In this document: positions 9,100 to 18,541 of the stretch, in pieces
Position numbering within the stretch: position 1 is the stretch's first letter
How the letters are laid out: each line of letters opens with the position of its first letter
Assembly (NCBI RefSeq): GCF_017355205.1
Contig: NZ_JADIJK010000021.1
Location: 1-64,000, forward strand
Direction of reading: 5' to 3'
DNA length: 64,000 bases
Source of the DNA: Bacillus sp. SD088
Lineage (GTDB): Bacteria > Bacillota > Bacilli > Bacillales > Bacillaceae_C
The notes under the pieces: model-generated
What the model saw: the letters and a program-made list of their open reading frames with translations, nothing else
Databases searched by the model: none
What the model was told of the DNA's origin: nothing
Made by a program: the position numbers and the translations under genes

Positions 9100-9123
9100 A
9101 CCAAAAAAAGAGGGAGGGGAATC

Positions 9124-10449
9124 ATGGAAAGATTTGCAAAATTTATTATTATTAATCTATTAGGAATAATGCTTATTCTAGTTCTGACTGCCTGTAAATC
9201 AGGACGAGGAGCGGTGAAGAGTGAGACCGATAATGTTGAAGCATCTGAAGATAACCCTGTAGAAGATATTACCTTAAACGTTGTTTATCCTGACGCTTGG
9301 GAAGAAAAACGGTTTAACGAGGAGATTAAGGAGCCAGTTGAGAGGGAATTTCCTCATATTAAACTAAAGTATCTAGATCAACCGATTGAGGATTTGCTGG
9401 CCAAGAAAATTATGCCTGACATCATTTTTTTGGGTAATCCTTCAGGACTGCCCAATTTTACAGAGCACGGATTAACGATGGATATGAGTGAGTTAATTGA
9501 GAAACATGATTTTGATTTAAATAGAATTGAACCAAGCCTTTTAGCTGAATCACGGATGTTCGCTGATGGCAATTTGTACACATTACCATATACTCGAGGA
9601 ATCACAGTGTTGCACTATAATAAAGACATTTTTGATATGTTTGGCGTAGACTACCCAAAAGATGATATGACTTGGGATGAGATCATCGATTTGGCCGCTA
9701 AATTGACTGGAGAAAAGAATGGTGTGCACTACTATGGGTTACAAATTCCGTATGCAAGTATTATGTTAGACCAACGGGGTGTACCAAAAGTGGATCCAGA
9801 AACAGATGAGCCAACATATACAAGTGAGAAATATATGCCGTTATATCAGGAGTATCTAAGAAAGATGGAACGTGTATATTCAATCCCGGGCAATGTACCG
9901 GAAGGTGATGATGATAGGGATCCTAGCATCGGGCCATTCTTCGGGGACCGGAACGTGGCGATGAATCCAATTTGGTCGCAAGTTGAACTTTTTTCCGAAG
10001 ACGAAGGTTTCAACTTTGATATTGTAACATATCCTAATTGGAAAGATCGTCCTGGCATTTCACGGCCTTCAAGATCGGGAAATATCGGTGTTGCGTCATC
10101 TTCGGCACATCCTGATGAAGCATTTAAAGTGATTGCGTATTTATTTACAGATGAGATTCAACGGACGACAGCCAGAAAAGGCCGTGCATCCTCATTGGCC
10201 GATCCGACAATAAATGATGACTACCTAGGTGACTTAATCGAAGAACGCCCATGGATGGAGGAGCTGAATATCGATGCAATGACGAAGCACTCCTATCCGA
10301 CGGATTTGGATCGCTTTTCTCCGTATGAGGAGGATGCTTACGCAGGTTTAGAAGAGAGGTTGCTAGATGGGGTAGACATTAATACGATTTTGAGAGAAGC
10401 TCAAGAGGAAGCGGAAACAGCAGTAAAGGAAGCGAAGGAAAAGAAATAG
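9124..10449 (+). CDS. Orphan extracellular solute-binding lipoprotein (family 1, sugar ABC type)
   Basis: 441 residues. A signal peptide ends in the lipobox LTAC (Cys24), so the protein should be tethered to the outer face of the membrane. The rest resembles family 1 sugar-binding proteins of ABC importers (FADGNLYTLPYTRGITVLHYNKDIFD region, and the late PDEAFKVIAYLF region). No permease, ATPase, glycosidase or regulator gene lies beside it. It occupies the position where B. subtilis has fni, between the S1-domain gene and yphA. A strong promoter overlapped by a LacI-type operator precedes it. Substrate unknown; it may serve a transporter elsewhere or act as a sensor. Confidence 0.88.
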   Translation: MERFAKFIIINLLGIMLILVLTACKSGRGAVKSETDNVEASEDNPVEDITLNVVYPDAWEEKRFNEEIKEPVEREFPHIKLKYLDQPIEDLLAKKIMPDIIFLGNPSGLPNFTEHGLTMDMSELIEKHDFDLNRIEPSLLAESRMFADGNLYTLPYTRGITVLHYNKDIFDMFGVDYPKDDMTWDEIIDLAAKLTGEKNGVHYYGLQIPYASIMLDQRGVPKVDPETDEPTYTSEKYMPLYQEYLRKMERVYSIPGNVPEGDDDRDPSIGPFFGDRNVAMNPIWSQVELFSEDEGFNFDIVTYPNWKDRPGISRPSRSGNIGVASSSAHPDEAFKVIAYLFTDEIQRTTARKGRASSLADPTINDDYLGDLIEERPWMEELNIDAMTKHSYPTDLDRFSPYEEDAYAGLEERLLDGVDINTILREAQEEAETAVKEAKEKK

Positions 10450-10639
10450 TAAGAGCCTGGATCAGAACCAGAGTGGAAGTATTATTGTGAAGGTTGGAAG
10501 CACTTCTTAATCTAGCACACATAAAGAGTGAACAGGCAGCTATTGAAGTTTTGTCTCCGAGAATCTGGCGCAGAAAACTATGATTTTTGATGATATTTCT
10601 TAAGGCTCGCATTTTTTAAATAGCAACAAATTTTATGTC

Positions 10640-10671
10640 AACAGTCACTTACTTTCAAAGTGGCTGTTTTA
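10640..10671 (+). terminator. Terminator of the solute-binding protein gene
   Basis: AACAGTCACT and AGTGGCTGTT arms (one G-U pair) followed by TTT. The 190 bases between the stop codon and this hairpin hold no gene that I can support. Confidence 0.65.
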
Positions 10672-10756
10672 AGTTATATTTACTCTTTTCTCTCATGGAT
10701 TAAATAATTGATTAAATTCTGTTTTCCTTTCCTATAATGGAAAGGGAGGTGGTTAA

Positions 10757-11353
10757 ATGGCGGGAAGCATATTTTTACTTTTTATTTGGGTAATATGGAT
10801 TTTTGCTACCTTTTTAATGGACAAACAAGAAGTACACCGACGGACGTTAGCCATATTTGCACTTGTGATGATTATTTGTCTACCAATAAAGCTATCTTTA
10901 AATGGCTTCATGATTAGTGGGCAGAGCCTAGTTGTCTTAATCACTTGTTATCTGATCATAGTGAAGCTATCTTTTAAAAAGCAAGTTGTCTTACTTATAG
11001 CTGTTCTTTCTCTTATATTGGGGTACACGGGCGCTCGATTATTCGAATTATTTGATCCGATTTTAATGATAGTGGACAGAAAGATTTTACTGTCTTTTAT
11101 ATTGATTGTAATGAGTTATATTGTTTACCCATTTAATTTTTTAGAAAGAGCCTTATTTATTTGCCTCGGTGTTTTACAGGGAGATTTTTTATTGGCTATT
11201 ATATTATCTAAGTGGGAAATCCCTTATGTAATCGGCTCTCTGGAAATACTCGATATTTTGTCGATTACTATTTTTACAATGATTATAAGCTATATTTTCT
11301 CGAAAATTCTCGTTCTAATGAGGGTAAATAAAAACAAAAAAGTTTTACATTAA
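10757..11353 (+). CDS. yphA: Polytopic membrane protein YphA
   Basis: 198 residues, almost entirely hydrophobic, with six or seven predicted membrane helices and a Lys-rich C-terminus. Position before der and size match B. subtilis yphA, a membrane protein of unknown function. GGGAGGTGG precedes the ATG. A TATAAT at 10733-10738 lies so close to the ribosome binding site that it would give a very short leader. Confidence 0.8.
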   Translation: MAGSIFLLFIWVIWIFATFLMDKQEVHRRTLAIFALVMIICLPIKLSLNGFMISGQSLVVLITCYLIIVKLSFKKQVVLLIAVLSLILGYTGARLFELFDPILMIVDRKILLSFILIVMSYIVYPFNFLERALFICLGVLQGDFLLAIILSKWEIPYVIGSLEILDILSITIFTMIISYIFSKILVLMRVNKNKKVLH

Positions 11354-11387
11354 ATTGTCCATTACTATTTTTTGTCTATCTTTCACA

Positions 11388-11643
11388 AGTGGACGTCTTG
11401 CACTTACTCGCAGGATGCGAGCCCATCGGGGAAGACATGGACATGGCGTCCTTCGCTGATGTTCCACTAAATAACCTGAGACAATAAAAGTCAAAACTGG
11501 ATTTTATTGTCTCAGGTTATTTGCCTGTCGGAGGGCAGCAGGATGTTGGGGCAGAAAGACGTTGCGAGTGCAGACGAAGCGACAGGACGTCTCAAACTTA
11601 GCCTTTCTTCTTGCATCAAGGCACTTACGCTTTTGTTCTTGTC
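11388..11643 (+). repeat. Family A intergenic repeat with perfect 21-bp hairpin
   Basis: Fills most of the yphA-der gap. Arms 11469-11489 and 11502-11522 are perfectly complementary over 21 bases around a 12-base loop; the core is CTGAGACAATAAAA/TTTTATTGTCTCAG. It also carries CTCGCAGGATGCGAGCCCAT, GCAGACGAAGCGACAGGACG and the 3' block AAGGCACTTACGCTTTTGTT. A 75-codon reverse ORF here is repeat sequence only. Confidence 0.8.
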
Positions 11644-11665
11644 TAAGATTTTATAAAATGGTATA

Positions 11666-11696
11666 TTGTGGACTATACGTCTAGCTTGAGTATAAT
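11666..11696 (+). promoter_or_regulatory. Candidate promoter for der
   Basis: Consensus -10 TATAAT at 11691-11696; TTGTGG at 11666-11671 is a possible -35 with a long 19-base spacer. It would give a leader of about 120 bases before der. Confidence 0.4.
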
Positions 11697-11824
11697 AAGG
11701 TGAGGAGAGTAGCAGGGTGCCAATTTGCTGAGCATACAAATATTGAAAGATGTTCTGAAATTTTCACCAAGCTTTCTGAGAATGAAAAAGTTTTTGAAAT
11801 TGACTTGAAGTGAGTGATGATAAT

Positions 11825-13135
11825 ATGGCTAAGGCTACGGTTGCAATTGTAGGACGTCCTAATGTAGGGAAGTCTACAATTTTTAATAGAATTGTTGGGG
11901 AACGGATCTCCATTGTAGAAGATTCACCAGGTGTAACGCGAGATCGAATTTACGGGACGGGTGATTGGCTCACACATGAGTTTCACCTGATTGATACAGG
12001 TGGAATTGATCTGGGAGATGCTCCTTTTTTAGTCGAAATTCGCGAGCAAGCTGAATTAGCCATTGAAGAAGCAGATGTCATAATTTTCATTGTAAGTGCT
12101 CGAGAAGGTGTCACATCTACAGATGAGGAAGTTGGAAAGATTTTATTCCGCTCGAAAAAACCGGTTGTTCTAGCAGTTAATAAAGTGGATAATCCGGAGA
12201 TGAGAACAGATATTTTTGAGTTTTATTCTCTAGGTTTTGGAGAACCTTTTCCTATCTCTGGCTCTCATGGACTCGGGTTAGGAGACATGCTAGATGAGAT
12301 TGTCCGACATTTTCCAAGCGATTTGGAAGAAAATGAAGATGAGGATATTATCAAATTTAGTCTAATTGGCAGACCAAATGTGGGGAAATCCTCAATTGTG
12401 AATGCGTTTCTTGGTGAAGACCGTGTAATTGTTAGCGATATTGCTGGTACAACAAGGGATGCGACCGATTCTTCCTATGAATTTGAAGATCAAAAGTACA
12501 CGATTATTGATACGGCTGGAATGCGAAAAAAAGGAAAAGTGTATGAGAAAACAGAAAAATATAGTGTATTGAGGGCTCTAAAGGCAATTGATCGTTCAGA
12601 TATAGTTCTTGTCGTGTTGAATGGGCAAGAAGGAATTTTGGAGCAAGACAAAAAGATAGCTGGGTACGCCCACGAAGCCGGTAGAGGAATCGTCATTGTA
12701 GTCAATAAATGGGATGTTGTTGAAAAAGACGACAAAACGCTGAAAAACTTTGAAGAGAAAATTAGAGCCCATTTTCAGTTTCTTGATTATGCCCCGATTG
12801 TCTTCGTATCTGCTAAAACGAAGAAGAGACTTACGACGTTACCCCCTATTATTAAAATGGTGAGTGAGAATCACTCCTTACGTGTCCAATCAAGCGTTTT
12901 GAACGAGATTATTATGGATGCGATTGCCCGTAATCCGGCACCAACTGATAAAGGTCGTAGGTTAAAAATCTTATACGCTACACAGATTGGAGTCAAACCA
13001 CCCACTTTTGTAATTTTTGTGAATGATCCCGAGCTCATGCACTTTTCTTATGAGCGATTTTTGGAAAATCGGATTCGGGAAGCATTTGGGTTTGAAGGAA
13101 CTCCGATAAGGATGATTGCTAGAGCGAGAACGTAA
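11825..13135 (+). CDS. der: Ribosome biogenesis GTPase Der (EngA)
   Basis: 436 residues with the tandem GTPase domains unique to Der, required for 50S subunit assembly. P-loops GRPNVGKS are at residues 10-17 and 182-189; each has its DTGG/DTAG switch and an NKxD motif (NKVD, NKWD). The C-terminal KH-like domain ends ...RMIARART. The ATG at 11825 ([12 protein letters not shown]) is preferred over a GTG at 11810 because homologues begin just before the first beta strand. gpsA follows after 30 bases. Confidence 0.96.
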   Translation: MAKATVAIVGRPNVGKSTIFNRIVGERISIVEDSPGVTRDRIYGTGDWLTHEFHLIDTGGIDLGDAPFLVEIREQAELAIEEADVIIFIVSAREGVTSTDEEVGKILFRSKKPVVLAVNKVDNPEMRTDIFEFYSLGFGEPFPISGSHGLGLGDMLDEIVRHFPSDLEENEDEDIIKFSLIGRPNVGKSSIVNAFLGEDRVIVSDIAGTTRDATDSSYEFEDQKYTIIDTAGMRKKGKVYEKTEKYSVLRALKAIDRSDIVLVVLNGQEGILEQDKKIAGYAHEAGRGIVIVVNKWDVVEKDDKTLKNFEEKIRAHFQFLDYAPIVFVSAKTKKRLTTLPPIIKMVSENHSLRVQSSVLNEIIMDAIARNPAPTDKGRRLKILYATQIGVKPPTFVIFVNDPELMHFSYERFLENRIREAFGFEGTPIRMIARART

Positions 13136-13165
13136 GACTTAATAACTACAGAGTAGGTGAATGTT

Positions 13166-14221
13166 TTGGCTAATAAAAAAGAAAAGCTTGCGGTGATTGG
13201 GGCTGGAAGTTGGGGAACAGCTCTAGCTCTCGTATTAGCTGATAATGGGCATGAAGTAATACTGTGGACGAGAAATGATGAACAAAAGCAGGAAATAAAT
13301 ACAAAACAGGAGAACTCAAAATACCTCGCAGGAATTTCCTTGCCGGAAAATATTATTGCGTCCACTTCATTGGAGGAGACACTTGCAGGGGTAAAGACTG
13401 TGATTATAGCTGTACCAACAAAAGCAATCAGAGAGCAATTGAGAGCGATTCTGACCTTCCAGCAAACTCCATTAACGTTTGTTCATGTTAGCAAAGGAAT
13501 AGAACCAGATACACTGTTACGTATTTCGGAAATGTTTGAAGAAGAAGTCAAAGAAAATATTCTTAAAGATATCGTCGTGTTATCAGGACCAAGCCATGCG
13601 GAAGAAGTTAGTTTAAGACATCCTACGACAGTGACGGTTTCGTCTAAAAATATGGAAGCAGCAGAATATGTTCGTGATCTATTTATGAATCAGAACTTCC
13701 GAATCTACACAAATCCAGATTTAATTGGAGTAGAAATTGGGGGGGCATTAAAGAATATTATTGCGCTTGCAGCAGGAGTGTCTGATGGATTAGGTTTTGG
13801 GGATAATGCTAAGGCTGCCCTAATTACAAGGGGACTGGCTGAAATCTCTCGTCTTGGTACAAAGATGGGGGCCAATCCACTAACATTCTCCGGCCTAACA
13901 GGTGTTGGTGATTTAATTGTGACATGTACAAGTGTTCATTCGCGGAATTGGCGAGCTGGGAATATGCTTGGACAAGGACAAAATTTAGAAGATGTACTCC
14001 AAAAAATGGGGATGGCAGTGGAGGGTGTAAGAACTACGAAAGCTGCTTATCAACTTGCTCAAAAATATCATTGTCAAATGCCTATCACTGAAACGTTGTA
14101 TCATGTGTTATTTAATAATGTAGAGCCCAAACAAGCTGTCGAAAGACTAATGGCGCGCCTAAAGAAAAATGAAATGGAAGAACTTGTGGATATTTTAAGT
14201 GCACAAATGGAACAGCGGTGA
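13166..14221 (+). CDS. gpsA: Glycerol-3-phosphate dehydrogenase [NAD(P)+]
   Basis: 351 residues. Reduces dihydroxyacetone phosphate to sn-glycerol-3-phosphate, the backbone for phospholipids. The dinucleotide-binding motif GAGSWGTA is at residues 12-19; the substrate-domain signature [11 protein letters not shown] and the [12 protein letters not shown] segment are present. The start is taken as TTG 13166, 6 bases after AGGTG; a GTG at 13157 overlaps that site. It forms an operon with der. Confidence 0.95.
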   Translation: MANKKEKLAVIGAGSWGTALALVLADNGHEVILWTRNDEQKQEINTKQENSKYLAGISLPENIIASTSLEETLAGVKTVIIAVPTKAIREQLRAILTFQQTPLTFVHVSKGIEPDTLLRISEMFEEEVKENILKDIVVLSGPSHAEEVSLRHPTTVTVSSKNMEAAEYVRDLFMNQNFRIYTNPDLIGVEIGGALKNIIALAAGVSDGLGFGDNAKAALITRGLAEISRLGTKMGANPLTFSGLTGVGDLIVTCTSVHSRNWRAGNMLGQGQNLEDVLQKMGMAVEGVRTTKAAYQLAQKYHCQMPITETLYHVLFNNVEPKQAVERLMARLKKNEMEELVDILSAQMEQR

Positions 14222-14364
14222 GATGGGCAAGAGATGGTGCGTTATTGCGTTTTGTTGCATATACTAACTTTGAAGCGATCATGCTTGAACTACTGGCATG
14301 GGTACTGGGTTGTCACTATGGAGCAAGGAAATTTCCTTTGCTTCATATTTTTTTATGTTATTCA

Positions 14365-14616
14365 AGAACAAAAGCGCAAGGCGCCTGGAGCTAGCCGACA
14401 CAAAACTCAATATTTCAACTTATCCACAAGCTACAATTTTATAATTTCCTAAACCAGAACAAAAGCGTACGTAGAACAGCTTCAGACCGTCCTATTGGCG
14501 GCTGTACGATGCTGCTGTTGTTCTGACAAGCATCTGCGAGCCTCTCGTGGCCTAGGTACTGGAGCTGGATGACGACGGCATAAGTAAGTTATCTACAAGC
14601 TAGGATTTTATAATAC
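14365..14616 (-). repeat. Family A intergenic repeat, inverted orientation
   Basis: Reading the reverse strand gives the family order. The plus strand starts with AAGCGCAAGGCGCC and GGAGCTAG (complements of the family 3' block and of CTAGCTCC) and ends with AGTTATCTACAAGCTAGG, the inverse of the block that opens the 2.2-kb copy. A second GGAGCTGG block suggests two partial elements. It occupies the gpsA-yphE gap (14222-14799); a 72-codon forward ORF there is repeat sequence. Confidence 0.7.
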
Positions 14617-14677
14617 ACTAGGCAAGGGCGAAATTAGTGTTCAGTTTTCATATTGTTTATTTCTATATCCGGAAAAA

Positions 14678-14686
14678 TGTTATAAT
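14678..14686 (+). promoter_or_regulatory. Candidate extended -10 promoter for yphE-yphF
   Basis: TGTTATAAT gives a consensus -10 with an upstream TG; no good -35 is visible at 17 bases. It lies about 115 bases before yphE. Confidence 0.35.
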
Positions 14687-14799
14687 AAAAATGAAATTTC
14701 ACTCAGTCTGGGGCTAGTGCCAGTTGATTCAAGATAACATAAACCTTAAAAATGAAATTTTCCAAGCAAATGAGATAAAGAGTAACGGAGGAAAAAATT

Positions 14800-15000
14800 A
14801 TGTCAGTATCAATGCAAAAGATGTGGATTTCAATAATAGGTATGGGCTTATTTGCAGTAGCTATGTTTGCAATGTATTTAGTCCGTTATAAACTGAAAAA
14901 TAGGTGGATGAAAGTGATTATAAGTATTGTTGGTTGGCTGTGTTTAATTATCGGAGGTCTCATCACATTATTTATTGTGCTGTCAGGTCCGACTTACTAA
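14800..15000 (+). CDS. yphE: Small membrane protein YphE (DUF2768-like)
   Basis: 66 residues with two hydrophobic helices (about 8-25 and 36-60) joined by a short basic loop (RYKLKNRWMK). ACGGAGGA precedes the ATG. It sits between gpsA and the yphF lipoprotein gene, as in B. subtilis. Function unknown; the company of spoIVA suggests, but does not prove, a sporulation link. Confidence 0.78.
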   Translation: MSVSMQKMWISIIGMGLFAVAMFAMYLVRYKLKNRWMKVIISIVGWLCLIIGGLITLFIVLSGPTY

Positions 15001-15051
15001 ATTTCACTAGATTCTTATGAGTGACGTGAGTAATTGAAAGGATGAACATGG

Positions 15052-15753
15052 ATGCCATTACGTTTTATTATGCCATTATTTCTTATATTGTTATTATCAG
15101 GTTGCATGTATCCGGATGAAAGAAAAGCTGAAAATAAGATCCCGTACGAAGATCAAATTGAGTCGGTGCAAAAGGCAGTGAACCAATATCAAGATGAAAA
15201 AGGTGGAATTTTACCAATTAAAACTCGGGATCAAGACACACCTATATACATAAAGTACCCTATTGATTTTTCAGGAATTGTACCGAATTATCTATCTTCA
15301 CCTCCAGGAAATTCATTTGAGAGTGGAGGGGTTTTTCAGTATGTGCTTATAGATGTGGAAACAGATCCTACCGTAAAATTAGTGGATTTGAGAATAGCTG
15401 AAAAAATAAGAGAAATAAAAATTAGGCTACAATCACATAAATATCCTCCATTCAAAGAGGCAATAGCTGATAATGTCTACTCGATTGATTTTTCAAAGTT
15501 AGGTTATAAAAATGAGCCATATATTACATCCCCTTTTAGCCAAAACAATTTATCTTTTGTTATGGATGGAAAAGGAGAAATATATGTTGATTATATAAGT
15601 GATTTGTACCAAGCGTTAAAAGAAGGGTCTGAATCCTATCAAAATGGTGATAATATAGTTGAAATTCTTACGAAAGATTCTCCATTTGTTCCAGCATATT
15701 CTTTACCTTACACAATCGATGAAAACAATGAACCGATTTATATGGCTAAATAG
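15052..15753 (+). CDS. yphF: Lipoprotein YphF
   Basis: 233 residues. The signal sequence ends in the lipobox LSGC (Cys18), so the product is expected to be a membrane-anchored lipoprotein outside the cytoplasm. No enzymatic motif is recognised. It follows yphE after 51 bases and precedes spoIVA, the B. subtilis arrangement. A terminator hairpin comes right after the stop codon. Confidence 0.8.
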   Translation: MPLRFIMPLFLILLLSGCMYPDERKAENKIPYEDQIESVQKAVNQYQDEKGGILPIKTRDQDTPIYIKYPIDFSGIVPNYLSSPPGNSFESGGVFQYVLIDVETDPTVKLVDLRIAEKIREIKIRLQSHKYPPFKEAIADNVYSIDFSKLGYKNEPYITSPFSQNNLSFVMDGKGEIYVDYISDLYQALKEGSESYQNGDNIVEILTKDSPFVPAYSLPYTIDENNEPIYMAK

Positions 15754-15758
15754 GAATA

Positions 15759-15799
15759 TTCCTTCTTTCACTAAATATAATGTGGAAGAAGGATTTTTT
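15759..15799 (+). terminator. Terminator of yphE-yphF
   Basis: TCCTTCTTTCAC and GTGGAAGAAGGA arms (one bulge) followed by TTTTTT. Confidence 0.75.
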
Positions 15800-15816
15800 A
15801 GTTGGTAATAATTATG

Positions 15817-15848
15817 GTCATATGAGAATCGGACAACATCATAAACAT
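15817..15848 (+). promoter_or_regulatory. Possible sigma-E promoter of spoIVA
   Basis: GTCATAT (15817-15823) and CATAAACAT (15840-15848) roughly fit a mother-cell sigma-E promoter. spoIVA is under sigma-E in B. subtilis. The match is imperfect. Confidence 0.35.
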
Positions 15849-15906
15849 ATATTGACGAGCATCTATTATGGTTTGTCCCTTGAACTTAATGATAGGAGGG
15901 AACCTC

Positions 15907-17385
15907 TTGGAAAAGGTGGATATTTTTAAAGATATTGCGGAAAGAACGGGCGGGGACATCTATTTGGGAGTAGTAGGAGCTGTTCGTACAGGTAAGTCCA
16001 CATTCATTAAAAAGTTTATGGAATTAGCTGTTCTACCGAATATTAAGAGTGAAGCAGATCGAGCACGGGCTCAGGATGAGCTGCCACAAAGCGCGGCAGG
16101 AAGAACGATTATGACAACTGAACCGAAATTTGTCCCCAATCAGGCAGTTACTGTTCAGGTGGATGAGGGGCTAGAAGTAAATGTAAGGCTTGTAGATTGT
16201 GTTGGGTATACAGTCCCAGGGGCAAAAGGCTATGAAGATGAGAACGGGCCGAGAATGATTCACACACCATGGTATGAAGATCCCATCTCATTTCACGAAG
16301 CAGCTGAGATTGGAACACGAAAAGTTATTCAAGAACACTCTGTATTAGGTGTTGTTATTACAACAGATGGCACAATTGGTGATATTCCACGTAGTGATTA
16401 TATTGATGCAGAAGAACGTGTGATAAATGAGCTGAAAGAAGTAGGAAAGCCATTTATAATGGTGATTAATTCTTCCCGTCCGCATCACACTGAAACAGAG
16501 GCACTGAGAAAGGAATTAGAAGGTAAATATGATATCCCTGTGCTTGCTATGTCTGTTGAGGGGATGAGAGAAGAGGATGTCATGAGTGTCCTCAGGGAGT
16601 CTCTCTATGAATTCCCAGTCCTTGAAGTAAATGTGAATTTGCCAAGCTGGGTCATGGTTTTAAAAGAAGATCATTGGTTAAGAGCTAACTATCAAGAAGC
16701 TGTAAAAGAAACAGTGAAAGACATCAAACGTTTGCGTGATGTTGATCGTGTTGTCCAGCAATTCTATGAATATGATTATATCGATAATGCTGGTATGGCA
16801 GGAGTAGATATGGGGCAGGGCATTGCCGAAATTGATTTATTTGCCCCAGATGAACTTTATGATGATGTGTTAAAAGAAATTGTGGGAGTCGAGGTTAGAG
16901 GGAAAGACCATTTGTTAGAATTAATGCAAGATTTCGCGGATGCGAAAAGGGAATACGATCAAATCTCAGATGCGCTGGTGATGGTGAAACAAACGGGTTA
17001 TGGGATTGCGGCTCCTTCCTTAACAGATATGAGTCTTGATGAGCCTGAGATCATTCGTCAAGGATCAAGATTTGGTGTTAGGTTAAAAGCCGTAGCCCCT
17101 TCTATCCATATGATTAAAGTGGATGTTGAATCAGAGTTCTCGCCAATTATTGGAACAGAGAAACAAAGTGAAGAACTTGTCCGCTACTTAATGCAGGACT
17201 TTGAAGATGATCCATTATCCATCTGGAATTCAGATATTTTTGGTAGAAGTCTAAGCTCGCTTGTGAGAGAAGGAATACAAGGGAAAATTGCCATGATGCC
17301 AGAAAATGCTCGGTATAAACTAAAGGAAACACTCGAAAGAATTATTAACGAAGGATCAGGAGGCTTAATTGCCATTATTTTGTAA
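15907..17385 (+). CDS. spoIVA: Spore coat morphogenetic ATPase SpoIVA
   Basis: 492 residues from TTG 15907, the same length as the B. subtilis protein. It polymerises on the forespore surface with ATP hydrolysis and forms the base layer of the coat. The Walker A motif GAVRTGKST has Lys30 in the expected place. The extreme C-terminus (SGGLIAIIL), which contacts SpoVM and the membrane, is intact. ATAGGAGGG ends 6 bases before the TTG; an upstream ATG at 15868 lacks a site and adds residues not found in the family. Confidence 0.97.
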   Translation: MEKVDIFKDIAERTGGDIYLGVVGAVRTGKSTFIKKFMELAVLPNIKSEADRARAQDELPQSAAGRTIMTTEPKFVPNQAVTVQVDEGLEVNVRLVDCVGYTVPGAKGYEDENGPRMIHTPWYEDPISFHEAAEIGTRKVIQEHSVLGVVITTDGTIGDIPRSDYIDAEERVINELKEVGKPFIMVINSSRPHHTETEALRKELEGKYDIPVLAMSVEGMREEDVMSVLRESLYEFPVLEVNVNLPSWVMVLKEDHWLRANYQEAVKETVKDIKRLRDVDRVVQQFYEYDYIDNAGMAGVDMGQGIAEIDLFAPDELYDDVLKEIVGVEVRGKDHLLELMQDFADAKREYDQISDALVMVKQTGYGIAAPSLTDMSLDEPEIIRQGSRFGVRLKAVAPSIHMIKVDVESEFSPIIGTEKQSEELVRYLMQDFEDDPLSIWNSDIFGRSLSSLVREGIQGKIAMMPENARYKLKETLERIINEGSGGLIAIIL

Positions 17386-17474
17386 GGGAAATGAAAAGCT
17401 TGTAATACTAAATTAAAGTTTGTGAATACATTAAATTTAATGAATGAAACGCGTGGTAACTCACTTTTTATTAA

Positions 17475-17512
17475 AAAAGATGCCGAATTTGACGAAATTC
17501 GGCATCTTTTCC
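17475..17512 (+). terminator. Terminator after spoIVA
   Basis: A 16-bp perfect stem built on AAGATGCCGAATTT/AAATTCGGCATCTT with a GACG loop. The arms begin in A and end in T, so it can work in both directions. The rest of the 326-base gap to hbs shows nothing else I can support. Confidence 0.88.
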
Positions 17513-17711
17513 ATTTTTCGCCGCATTAATTCTTGCTAACCGATATTTATTATGTTAATCTTTTAAACAGAATTGCTGATGAATCCCTGATTTCCAGCAA
17601 TTGTGATAGGATTTCTGCCGTTGCATGTTTAGAAATTCATAAAATTGTTTACAAATGTAATAGCGGTTGAGAAACTTGGTTTCTCTATTTTCTTAGAAGG
17701 AGGTGAATGGC

Positions 17712-17984
17712 ATGAACAAAACTGAACTTATTAATTCTGTTGCCGAAGCAGCTGAGCTTTCTAAAAAAGATGCAACTAAAGCGGTTGATGCCGTATTTCA
17801 ATCAATTCAAGATACATTGGCGAATGGCGATAAAGTAGCATTGATTGGTTTTGGAAACTTTGAAGTGCGCGAACGTGCAGCACGTAAAGGTAGAAACCCA
17901 CAAACTGGTGAAGAAATTGAAATTGCAGCAAGCAAAGTTCCAGCTTTCAAACCAGGTAAAGCATTAAAAGATGCTGTAAAATAA
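17712..17984 (+). CDS. hbs: DNA-binding protein HU (HBsu)
   Basis: 90 residues, the standard HU length. This nucleoid protein binds and bends DNA without sequence specificity. The HU signature [20 protein letters not shown] and the [18 protein letters not shown]-terminal arm are present. A near-perfect AAGGAGGTG lies 6 bases before ATG 17712. The gene lies between spoIVA and mtrB; mtrA (folE), which separates hbs from mtrB in B. subtilis, is absent. Confidence 0.97.
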   Translation: MNKTELINSVAEAAELSKKDATKAVDAVFQSIQDTLANGDKVALIGFGNFEVRERAARKGRNPQTGEEIEIAASKVPAFKPGKALKDAVK

Positions 17985-18019
17985 TATTTTTACATACATT
18001 CTTGTGAAAGAGTGTAGGG

Positions 18020-18051
18020 AGGAACTGTCTATTTAGGCAGTTCCTTTTTAT
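18020..18051 (+). terminator. Terminator of hbs
   Basis: AGGAACTG and CAGTTCCT arms with a T-rich tail, 36 bases after hbs. Confidence 0.82.
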
Positions 18052-18215
18052 ATTGCAAACAATTTGTGGTACTATGTACAATAAAATAGCGGATGCTTTA
18101 TTCCACATTAATGGGCACTAATCCCCCTCACTGATAGAAATTTCACTTTATGAATATGAATGCATAGAATTGGATAGTGATTAAGAATAAGATGAAAGCC
18201 AAAGGAGTGTAATGA

Positions 18216-18440
18216 TTGAAGGAACAGTCGGATTTTATTATTATTAAATCGCTAGAAGATGGTGTGAATGTAATTGGACTCACAAGAGGGTCCGATACTA
18301 AATTTCATCATGCAGAGAAGCTAGATCAAGGAGAAGTGATGATCGCTCAATTTACTGAACATACTTCTGCTATAAAGGTTAGAGGAGAAGCCAAGATTTT
18401 AACGGCTTTTGGCGAAATAGATAGTGAAAGAACAAAATAG
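18216..18440 (+). CDS. mtrB: Trp RNA-binding attenuation protein TRAP
   Basis: 74 residues. TRAP forms an 11-mer ring that, when loaded with tryptophan, binds GAG/UAG repeats in trp leader RNA and causes attenuation. Family hallmarks are clear: [18 protein letters not shown] and [14 protein letters not shown]. Start TTG 18216, 6 bases after AAAGGAGTG. No trp gene or row of GAG/UAG triplets was noticed in the window, so its targets must lie elsewhere; mtrA is not adjacent. Confidence 0.95.
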   Translation: MKEQSDFIIIKSLEDGVNVIGLTRGSDTKFHHAEKLDQGEVMIAQFTEHTSAIKVRGEAKILTAFGEIDSERTK

Positions 18441-18476
18441 CCTCTTAATAGACAATCGCCATACCCCACACCATTA

Positions 18477-18485
18477 TGTTATAAT
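18477..18485 (+). promoter_or_regulatory. Candidate extended -10 promoter for hepS-menG-hepT
   Basis: TGTTATAAT with no clear -35, 57 bases before hepS. Confidence 0.35.
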
Positions 18486-18541
18486 GAATTTTGTGCACAA
18501 AGGAACATATTGATTAATGCGATAGAAATGAGGCTTACTAA

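Noticed and set aside
11512-11739. 75-codon reverse ORF between yphA and der
   Set aside because: Repeat sequence, overlaps the perfect hairpin.
14234-14452. 72-codon ORF after gpsA
   Set aside because: Mostly inverted family A repeat; product has no sensible composition and no ribosome binding site.
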